A stretch of DNA of 5,028 nucleotides, from assembly GCA_003647755.1 (NCBI GenBank), contig QMNL01000176.1:1-5028 (forward strand), in the 5' to 3' direction. A program made the position numbers and the translations under genes. The notes under the pieces are model-generated. The model saw only the letters and a list, made by a program, of their open reading frames with translations. It was not told where the DNA came from and ran no database searches. Source of the stretch: Candidatus Coatesiibacteriota bacterium (GTDB lineage: Bacteria > B130-G9). Below, piece by piece: positions 1 through 4,915 of the stretch (positions within the stretch are counted from its first letter, which is position 1; every line of letters starts with the position of its first letter).

Positions 1-147
1 ACCGATGTCGCGTCAAGCCGCGACGAGAAAAAGCGGCGTCAAGCGGCCGCACTCCAAAGGGTTACAACCAGCTGCGTCAATCTGATATCGGGGCTCGGAC
101 AGTCATTGATAAGCATGATGCGCAAGAGTAGGATGCTGCTTGGTTGA
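1..147 (+). CDS. Possible 3' end of an upstream gene (partial, weak)
   Basis: The frame beginning at base 1 stays open for 48 codons and ends at TGA 145-147. The peptide starts TDVASSRDEKKRRQAAAL and ends SMMRKSRMLLG; I recognise no family in it. About two thirds of third codon positions are G or C, which fits coding sequence in this window better than the other two plus frames. Those are also open for a while, ending at 83-85 and 129-131, so the choice of frame is uncertain. If this is a real gene tail, the candidate promoter at 106-134 lies inside it. The alternative is plain intergenic DNA. Only sequence upstream of the window would decide. Confidence 0.2.
   Translation, partial: TDVASSRDEKKRRQAAALQRVTTSCVNLISGLGQSLISMMRKSRMLLG
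106..134 (+). promoter_or_regulatory. Candidate sigma70-type promoter for amidase-murI
   Basis: TTGATA at 106-111 (5 of 6 to the -35 consensus) is followed by exactly 17 bases and TAGGAT at 129-134 (4 of 6 to the -10 consensus). Transcription would begin near 141, giving a leader of about 50 bases before the ATG at 194. This is a match by eye only; sigma specificity in this organism is unknown. Confidence 0.35.
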
Positions 148-176
148 TTTTTGGGGCTGGCTTTGTCTAGAGGTCT

Positions 177-182
177 AGGTGG
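177..182 (+). promoter_or_regulatory. Ribosome binding site favouring amidase start at 194
   Basis: AGGTGG lies 11 bases before ATG 194. The competing GTG start at 179 overlaps this site and has its own weaker AGAGG at 169-173, only 5 bases upstream. Both are possible; ATG is preferred on codon type, and the protein differs by only five residues. Confidence 0.4.
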
Positions 183-193
183 GATGTAACTTG

Positions 194-1480
194 ATGAAAT
201 CGGCAGGGGATTTTGGTGTGGCCAGGTTAGTGAATGGACTTACAGTTGCTATTTTTCTCTCGCTGCTACTTGTGCTTGCGGTCGTGGCGGGTCAGTTCCG
301 GCAAGCCGAAGTCGAACTTGTGCATGCCAACGGTTATCAAATGGTTGACCTCAGCGTCCTGACGAGGTCGGTTGGGGTGGACGGGATATGGAACGCTCTT
401 GGCAGGAAAGTCATTGTCTCCAGCAAGAACAGGTTCCTGATTCTGTTCGTTGGCAGCAACCGCGTCGCTCTCAAGGGTAAGGTCGTGAGGCTTTCCACCT
501 CGCCGTCAATAGTGAACGGAGCGATGCTTGTTCCGGTCGATTTCATCACCAAGGCGCTGAACAGCATAATGGACAAGAAGGTGTCCTACGAGGTCGTTGG
601 GGACAAGGTAGTCATATTCGACAAACGCATAGGGATGACGCTGCCGATCGCACCGGGCCCGCCGACGTATCGCGAGAACGGTCAGCTTCAGGAGGACCTC
701 ATCCAGGAGAGGCTTGCCACTGGCGCGACCGAGGCGGCGGTAACGAATGGCTCGCCACTTCATTTCAGGGATTCGGCCTTGGACGTGGTTGTCATCGACC
801 CCGGTCATGGGGGGCGGGACGCTGGTGATTCGGGCCCGACGGGACTGTTGGAGAAGGAGGTTACGCTTAAGCTTGCGATGCGGATGAAGAAGTTGCTCGA
901 GAGACAGATGGGCATTCGGGTCGTGCTGACGCGGGATGCTGATACTGACTTGTCGCTTGAGCGTAGGACGGCGCTTGCCAACAATGAGAAGGCCGACCTT
1001 TTCATCAGCCTTCACGCCAGCGGCTCGCTCAATAGGGATTTGAGGGGATTCAGGGCGTTCGTAGCCAACGTTGAGGCCTCGGATGAGAGAACTGCCAAAG
1101 TGGTAACCGAGGAGAATAAGGTCATATCTACCGAGCCGGGCAATGAGACCCAGAAGCCCGAGGAATACGCGACGATGCTGTGGGACCTATCCGACAACGA
1201 CTACTTTCGCGAGAGCCTCGCGGTCGCCAAAGAGTTACTCGCCGCGTGTTCAAAAGCGGGGATTGATGTGGCATCAGTAGAGCCGGGCCAGGGCTCATTT
1301 ATCGTCCTGATCGGCGCCTCGATGCCGGCTGTTTTGCTTGAGGTTGGCTATCCAAGCAATCCGACGGATGAACAGCTTCTCAAGCAGGATGCCTACTTGG
1401 ACAAGCTGGCCCGCGCGGTCTGCAGGGGCATTGCCCAGGTCAAGGATCAGGTCGCGGCGAAGAGCCGGGAGAAGCGCTGA
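194..1480 (+). CDS. N-acetylmuramoyl-L-alanine amidase (Amidase_3), membrane-anchored
   Basis: This is a zinc amidase that cleaves the bond between N-acetylmuramic acid and L-alanine in peptidoglycan, acting outside the inner membrane. From ATG 194 it has 428 residues; a GTG at 179 would add five. Residues about 16-33 form a hydrophobic signal or anchor segment (LTVAIFLSLLLVLAVVAG). Residues about 40-145 resemble the copper-amine-oxidase N-like domain often fused to cell-wall hydrolases (pattern YQMVDLSVL ... NGAMLVPVDFI). The catalytic domain covers about 197-420. Expected zinc ligands are H205 in DPGHGGRDAG, E220 in LLEKEVTL and H274 in SLHAS; the catalytic glutamate is E383 in LLEVGYPSNPTDE. 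The linker at about 148-195 is low in conserved features. All key residues are present, so it should be active. The subfamily (division, sporulation-type or recycling) cannot be assigned. It is followed by murI after one base, so the two are probably co-transcribed. Confidence 0.93.
   Translation: MKSAGDFGVARLVNGLTVAIFLSLLLVLAVVAGQFRQAEVELVHANGYQMVDLSVLTRSVGVDGIWNALGRKVIVSSKNRFLILFVGSNRVALKGKVVRLSTSPSIVNGAMLVPVDFITKALNSIMDKKVSYEVVGDKVVIFDKRIGMTLPIAPGPPTYRENGQLQEDLIQERLATGATEAAVTNGSPLHFRDSALDVVVIDPGHGGRDAGDSGPTGLLEKEVTLKLAMRMKKLLERQMGIRVVLTRDADTDLSLERRTALANNEKADLFISLHASGSLNRDLRGFRAFVANVEASDERTAKVVTEENKVISTEPGNETQKPEEYATMLWDLSDNDYFRESLAVAKELLAACSKAGIDVASVEPGQGSFIVLIGASMPAVLLEVGYPSNPTDEQLLKQDAYLDKLARAVCRGIAQVKDQVAAKSREKR
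1467..1474 (+). promoter_or_regulatory. murI: Ribosome binding site inside amidase end, sets murI TTG start
   Basis: GGGAGAAG lies 7 bases before TTG 1482 and within the last codons of the amidase gene. It is the main reason to begin murI at this TTG rather than at an in-frame ATG at 1338, which would add 48 residues unlike the family, including SRIRSRRRAGRSAD. Ribosomes ending the amidase at 1480 would stop almost on the new start, so translational coupling is likely. Confidence 0.7.
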
Positions 1481-1481
1481 T

Positions 1482-2294
1482 TTGCCTGAGCGCTCAGCTC
1501 CGGTTGGCGTGTTTGATTCCGGTGTTGGTGGCCTATCGGTCATCAAGGCGCTGGTGGAGCGCTTGCCACACGAAGACTACATTTATCTCGGCGACACGGC
1601 CCGCTTGCCCTATGGGACCAAGGCCAAGAGCACGATCGTGCGCTTTTCCATTGAAAACGCAGAGTTTCTGCTCAGCAAGGGTGTCAAGCTGATCGTTGTG
1701 GCGTGCAACTCCGCATCTGCGACAGCGCTCGATGCCCTGCGGGCGAGGTTCGATGTCCCCATAGTTGGTGTCATCAGGCCAGGGGCCGAGGCGGCTGTGC
1801 AGGCCACGACATCCGGCTCTATCGGCGTCATTGGAACCGAGGCGACGATCAACAGCGGATGTTACGAGCAGGAGATACTCAGGCTGCGTCCGGGCGCACA
1901 TGTGCTCGGGAAGCCCTGTCCGCTCTTCGTGCCGCTTGTGGAGGAGGGCTGGCTGGATGATCCCATAACACGTCAAGTCGCCGAACGGTATCTTAGCGCT
2001 TTTCGCGCGCCTCGCGTGGATGTCTTAATCCTCGGGTGCACACACTATCCGCTGCTTGCAGGCGTTATCGCCGATGTTGTCGGGCCGCAGACGGCGATCG
2101 TCGATTCCGCCTCGACAGTGGCCGCGGCCGTCGAAGGGCTGCTCCTCAGAATGAGCCTCGCCAACGACACCAATTCGCCCGGCACACACAGGTTCTACGT
2201 AACTGACCTGCCTGCCAAGGTCAAACGCATCGGCAGAATGTTCCTGGGCATTGACGATCTTTCAATCGAACTCGTCCGACTGGGTTCTAACTAG
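1482..2294 (+). CDS. murI: Glutamate racemase
   Basis: This cytoplasmic, cofactor-independent enzyme interconverts L- and D-glutamate and supplies D-glutamate for MurD in peptidoglycan synthesis. Starting at TTG 1482 it has 270 residues, the usual family length. The N-terminal substrate motif VGVFDSGVGGLSV is at about 8-20, YLGDTARLPYG at 35-45, the first catalytic cysteine C75 in VVACNSASA, PLVEEGW at 151-157, and the second catalytic cysteine C186 in LGCTHYPLL. The C-terminal FYVTDLPAKV and FLGIDD motifs are also typical. The first cysteine motif reads CNSAS where CNTAS is more usual, a conservative change. The gene follows the amidase after one base with a ribosome site inside that gene, and ends by overlapping the converging sugar-kinase gene by 8 bp. 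No terminator hairpin is visible at its end. The identification is very secure; only the start choice carries doubt. Confidence 0.96.
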   Translation: MPERSAPVGVFDSGVGGLSVIKALVERLPHEDYIYLGDTARLPYGTKAKSTIVRFSIENAEFLLSKGVKLIVVACNSASATALDALRARFDVPIVGVIRPGAEAAVQATTSGSIGVIGTEATINSGCYEQEILRLRPGAHVLGKPCPLFVPLVEEGWLDDPITRQVAERYLSAFRAPRVDVLILGCTHYPLLAGVIADVVGPQTAIVDSASTVAAAVEGLLLRMSLANDTNSPGTHRFYVTDLPAKVKRIGRMFLGIDDLSIELVRLGSN

Positions 2295-3330
2295 CCAGGT
2301 GCGTGCCCCTTGAAACGAATCTGAACCTCAGACGGCGTCCGCCAAGTTCTTCAAGCGCGGCCTGAACCACCGCCGTTCTGTCGGGAGGGCAGATCAGCAT
2401 AAGGAAACCGCCCCCACCCGCGCCGGTGATCTTGCCGCCCACCGCCCCGTTCTGCCTGGCAGCGCGATAGAGCGACTCGATACGAGGCGAGCTGATTGAA
2501 GATACTATCTGCCGCTTTGCCCGCCAGGAAAGGTCAACGAGCTCGCCAAGCCTCATGAAATCCCGGGAAATCAGAGCGGGTATCATCCTCTCGGCGTACT
2601 CCTTGATCTCGTGCAAGTAGGCAACAGTGGCCTGGTGGCGCGCCTCAGTTTTGCTCCTCTGCTCCCGTAGTATCGACGCAGAATCTCTGCTCTTGCCCGT
2701 GAAGAAGAGCATCGTCCACCTTGCCAGTTCACGAAGCCCTTTGGTGTCGATCGCAAGCCGCTTAACTACGGTCTCCCCAGGCTCAAAACGGATCTCATTG
2801 AGGCCTCCAAACGCGCAGGCAAACTGATCCTGCCTGCCGATCGGCCGGCCCATCTCATCGATCTCTATCGCCGAGGCAAGCTCTGCTATCACGCCTGCCG
2901 AAAGCCTCCTGCCAAGCATAGATGAAATAGCCTTGATCGTTCCCACCGTCGCCGCCCCGGAAAGGCCAAGCCCGGAGCCTGGTGGGATGTCGGACGCGGT
3001 GTGGATGTGGCCCCCAACGTGCAGTTTGAAGGACCGGACAACCGCCTTGATAAGGCCGAAGACACCCTCAGTGTCCAAATCGGTGATGTCGCTGCATTCC
3101 TCGGTGAGGCCATAATCATCCGAGCTAATCACCAGCTTGCGGTCCTTGCGAGACGAGACCATACAGCAGAAGAACTTGTCGATCGTTGCGGAGACCACAA
3201 GCCCGCCGAACCTGGCGTAATACGCCTCCAGGTCGGTTCCGCCGCCCCCAAAGCTGATCCGAACAGGTGTTCTCGAGATGATCGGTGCTGACGCGAACGG
3301 CGTCTCGCGTGCCAAATCACGGGGGCTCAT
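2287..3330 (-). CDS. GHMP-family sugar kinase, HddA-like (heptose 7-phosphate kinase-like)
   Basis: The product is a 347-residue cytoplasmic ATP-dependent small-molecule kinase. GHMP motif 1 is seen as TPVRISFGGGGTDLEAYY at about 21-38, the phosphate-binding motif 2 as IPPGSGLGLSGAATVG at 115-130, a likely catalytic aspartate D168 in GRQDQFACAFGG, and motif 3 as GGKITGAGGGGFLM at 298-311. The opening SRTPVRISFGGGGTDL, the QDQ-AxxFGG segment and LSWRAKRQI at 268-275 match what I recall of HddA, which phosphorylates D-glycero-D-manno-heptose 7-phosphate at C1 on the way to GDP-heptose. Related fucose- and hexose-kinase-type enzymes share these motifs, so the substrate is inferred. Motif 2 has LSGAA where SSS or SSA is common. 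No other heptose gene lies in the window. The ATG at 3330 is preceded directly by a TAG in frame, so no longer start exists; no clear ribosome site is visible. It is probably last in an operon with the two exported-protein genes. Confidence 0.88.
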   Translation of the reverse strand: MSPRDLARETPFASAPIISRTPVRISFGGGGTDLEAYYARFGGLVVSATIDKFFCCMVSSRKDRKLVISSDDYGLTEECSDITDLDTEGVFGLIKAVVRSFKLHVGGHIHTASDIPPGSGLGLSGAATVGTIKAISSMLGRRLSAGVIAELASAIEIDEMGRPIGRQDQFACAFGGLNEIRFEPGETVVKRLAIDTKGLRELARWTMLFFTGKSRDSASILREQRSKTEARHQATVAYLHEIKEYAERMIPALISRDFMRLGELVDLSWRAKRQIVSSISSPRIESLYRAARQNGAVGGKITGAGGGGFLMLICPPDRTAVVQAALEELGGRRLRFRFVSRGTHLAS

Positions 3331-3362
3331 CTAAGACATCTACTACAGGGGCGTGCCCGGCG

Positions 3363-3377
3363 CGAGGGCCTCCCTCG
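3363..3377 (-). other. Small hairpin between exported TPR gene and kinase
   Basis: CGAGGG, a 3-base loop and CCCTCG form a perfect 6-bp GC-rich stem in the 83-bp gap between the two minus-strand genes. No T-run follows on the minus strand, so it is not a convincing intrinsic terminator. It could be an mRNA-stability or attenuation element, or chance in GC-rich sequence. It is the only visible structure in this gap. Confidence 0.3.
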
Positions 3378-3413
3378 TCGGCAAAGACGGAAGCCACCAC
3401 CAACGGGCGGCCT

Positions 3414-4142
3414 TCAATGCTTGACCTTGAGTGTTCCCTCGCCGATCTCTGTGCTGCGCTGCACCGCTGCTTTATTGCCCGCGTCTCTCTTCGGGCCAGG
3501 CGCGGGCGGCCCCGGTCCTACTTTTTCCAGAACGGGCTGGGGCTCGGGAGGTTTCTTCTTGCCGGCTTTGACGCCAATGGGCGAGAACTCAGTCGGGCCG
3601 ATCGTCAAGATGTTACTTTCAGGCGAGGGCCCACGGTTGACACATTTTTTGAACATGGCGAGACGTTTGGCGTTCTCAAAACTCCTGACCAGGCTGCGCA
3701 TTTGCAGAAACTCTTGAACCTCTTTGCAACCGCTGTGGAGGCTCAGGTCAAACAGGTCTGACAGCGTGGCATCAAAATAACGTTTCACGAGGGGCTGCTG
3801 ATATTGAATGTCCGCAGCCTTCTTTGCCGTGATCAGACCCATGTGCCAATAGTATTCGTAGCCCCTTGACAAAAGAGGGAAAGTCCTCATTTTGTGCCAA
3901 TAGGCCTGCGCCAAATTGTAGTAGAGCGGCGCGCGCTTCAGGCTAAACCTGTCCTTGCTATAGTTCTCGTAAGAGAGAATAGCGCTTTTGAATGCCTTCA
4001 CAGCCCCGTCGAAGTCCCCTTGCGAGAGAAACCGAAGCCCCTCATTGTTCCGCTGGGTAGCGAACCAATTGGCCCAGGATACTGAGACTGTGAGACACAA
4101 TGTCACAAGCAAGCATGTAACGACTGCAATGTTTTTTTTCAT
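3414..4142 (-). CDS. Exported TPR-like protein of unknown function with Pro/Lys-rich tail
   Basis: I do not recognise a named family. The 242-residue product begins with a clear Sec signal peptide: MKKN, a hydrophobic core at about 5-22, and a probable signal peptidase I site after SWA at residue 24. Residues about 30-64 look like one TPR unit (NNEGLRFLSQGDFDGAVKAF), and 70-114 (APLYYNLAQAYWHK onward) may be a second degenerate repeat with many aromatic residues. Residues about 115-168 are probably helical. After removal of the signal two cysteines remain, C139 and C167, which could form a disulfide. The tail from about 190 is low complexity, rich in Pro, Lys and Gly (KKKPPEPQPV, GPGPPAPGP), and probably disordered. 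The ATG is supported by GGGAGAG at 4147-4153. It lies 87 bp downstream of the lipoprotein gene and 83 bp upstream of the kinase. A periplasmic scaffold or adaptor role is an inference from the fold only. Confidence 0.8.
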   Translation of the reverse strand: MKKNIAVVTCLLVTLCLTVSVSWANWFATQRNNEGLRFLSQGDFDGAVKAFKSAILSYENYSKDRFSLKRAPLYYNLAQAYWHKMRTFPLLSRGYEYYWHMGLITAKKAADIQYQQPLVKRYFDATLSDLFDLSLHSGCKEVQEFLQMRSLVRSFENAKRLAMFKKCVNRGPSPESNILTIGPTEFSPIGVKAGKKKPPEPQPVLEKVGPGPPAPGPKRDAGNKAAVQRSTEIGEGTLKVKH

Positions 4143-4146
4143 TATT

Positions 4147-4153
4147 CTCTCCC
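4147..4153 (-). promoter_or_regulatory. Ribosome binding site of the exported TPR-like protein
   Basis: GGGAGAG on the minus strand, with its GGAG core at 4149-4152, lies six bases before the ATG at 4142. This is the clearest ribosome site of the minus-strand genes besides that of the lipoprotein, and it supports the signal-peptide start. Confidence 0.6.
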
Positions 4154-4229
4154 GCGATTTATATGCTGGTTTTGCTCTCTCTTGACTGCTGGTGAGCCTT
4201 TCTATAATCCGATTCGATTAAACATCACG

Positions 4230-4724
4230 TCACTTGGCCATTTCTAATGGCATGAGCTGCCATCGTATCGGCGCCATAAAATCAGCGAACAGGTTCCTGC
4301 GCTTCACCAGTAGGAGTTTACGCTCGACCTTGAAGGTTGGGTCCGACTCCGAGGTGAAGCGATAGGTTAAGAACAGCCTGTCGCTGGTGTAATTTGCTGT
4401 TTTTGTGGGTCTTGCCCACTCCTTTTTTATGAGTTTTGCCCGGATGTCGTGGACAATCTCGTATCGAGGCTCGCCGATACCCACGTCTATCTTGATCCTG
4501 AAGAGCTTGTCAAGATCGGCATTGAAGCCACACTTGCCCATCAATGCTTTGTCATTATGGTTGTAGCCCCAGATATAGGCCCGGACCGTTCCCTCCGGTG
4601 TGTCGAACCGCGGCTCGTAGCTGCAGCCTACAAGCATCCATACCGCTGCAAAACATACAAATAAAGTGCAGCAGAGGCACATCTTAAGTGAGTTTTTGCT
4701 CGAGTAGTGCCTGCCTCTGCTCAA
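4230..4724 (-). CDS. Small lipoprotein of unknown function
   Basis: Started at TTG 4724, the product has 164 residues. The n-region has several basic residues (MSRGRHYSSKNSLK), followed by a hydrophobic stretch at about 16-31 and a lipobox LVGC with the acylated cysteine at C34. The residues after it are SYEP, with no aspartate at +2, so in an Escherichia-like Lol system outer-membrane sorting would be expected. The segment DTPEGTVRAYIWGYNHNDKALMG at about 41-63 resembles the opening of NTF2-like lipoproteins such as the DUF4878 type (pattern of TPE-TV-AY, then a D-KA helix), but this is a weak family guess. The C-terminal part, with YRFTSESDPTFKVERKLLLVKR at 121-142, suggests beta strands. 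The TTG is chosen for an excellent ribosome site (4731-4740). ATG 4682 would give a 150-residue form beginning MCLCCTLF with no basic n-region, and TTG 4769 a longer one. It heads the probable minus-strand operon. Confidence 0.75.
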   Translation of the reverse strand: MSRGRHYSSKNSLKMCLCCTLFVCFAAVWMLVGCSYEPRFDTPEGTVRAYIWGYNHNDKALMGKCGFNADLDKLFRIKIDVGIGEPRYEIVHDIRAKLIKKEWARPTKTANYTSDRLFLTYRFTSESDPTFKVERKLLLVKRRNLFADFMAPIRWQLMPLEMAK

Positions 4725-4730
4725 CCGCAA

Positions 4731-4740
4731 TCCTCGCCTT
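4731..4740 (-). promoter_or_regulatory. Strong ribosome binding site setting the lipoprotein TTG start
   Basis: AAGGCGAGGA on the minus strand lies six bases upstream of TTG 4724. The other candidate starts, ATG 4682 and TTG 4769, have only weak matches upstream. The TTG at 4730 is directly adjacent to the site and too close to use it. Confidence 0.55.
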
Positions 4741-4770
4741 GTCGAAAAACACAAAAACACAATGGTCAAC

Positions 4771-4784
4771 TGTTAAACCTAACA
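4771..4784 (-). promoter_or_regulatory. Short inverted repeat in lipoprotein leader
   Basis: TGTTA and TAACA form a perfect 5-bp inverted repeat around four bases, between the candidate promoter at 4815-4843 and the lipoprotein start. A second overlapping pair, CTGTT at 4770-4774 and AACAG at 4784-4788, is also present. It may be an operator half-site pair or chance in AT-rich DNA. Confidence 0.2.
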
Positions 4785-4814
4785 ACAGATCATAGCCTAT
4801 GTCAACCAACCACA

Positions 4815-4843
4815 ATTCTTAAGATAAATGTGCGAAATGTCAA
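4815..4843 (-). promoter_or_regulatory. Candidate sigma70-type promoter for the minus-strand operon
   Basis: On the minus strand a perfect TTGACA (4843-4838) is followed by 17 bases and AAGAAT (4820-4815, 4 of 6 to TATAAT). Transcription would begin near 4808, leaving a leader of about 80 bases before TTG 4724. A second perfect TTGACA at 4805-4800 has no good -10 at normal spacing. The region is noticeably AT-richer than the genes around it, as expected for a promoter. Confidence 0.4.
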
Positions 4844-4915
4844 ATCTTTACTGGACCCCGGGTTTGACCTCAGATTGTAGGTAATGTTGGGTTCATGCCA
4901 AGTGGTGGGCGAAAG

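Noticed and set aside
10..80. Three GCGTCAA copies (10-16, 36-42, 74-80), two of them extending to GCGTCAAGC, plus a GTCGCG/CGCGAC stem at 7-24
   Set aside because: Copies are short, irregularly spaced (26 and 38 bases) and embedded in GC-rich sequence that may be coding; not enough to call a repeat array.
506..1015. 169-codon minus-strand open frame within the amidase
   Set aside because: It is antisense to conserved amidase sequence, has Arg/His-rich composition typical of shadow frames in GC-rich genes, and no family resemblance.
1338..1481. Extended N-terminus for glutamate racemase from ATG 1338
   Set aside because: It lies entirely in the amidase gene in another frame, its residues are arginine/serine-rich and unlike racemases, and TTG 1482 has a good ribosome site and gives the normal family length.
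1533..1976. 147-codon minus-strand open frame within murI
   Set aside because: It is antisense to the conserved racemase core and shows no motif or plausible start site.
3285..3761. 158-codon plus-strand open frame
   Set aside because: It spans the start of the kinase and the end of the exported TPR gene in antisense. The opposing genes have family motifs or a signal peptide with ribosome site; this frame has no recognisable domain.
4158..4163. TATAAA -10-like box on the minus strand before the exported TPR gene
   Set aside because: A transcript from it would start about 8 bases before the ATG and lose the ribosome site, and no -35 box is found at 17 bases.
4864..4892. Plus-strand promoter from TTGACC 4864-4869 for the right-edge frame
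   Set aside because: At 16 to 18 bases spacing the possible -10 hexamers are GC-rich and match poorly (for example TTGGGT), so only the box itself is noted.
4889..4900. GGGTTCATGCC resembling a tRNA T-loop
   Set aside because: No acceptor, D or anticodon stems can be formed around it, and it overlaps the proposed start region of the zinc-ribbon frame.
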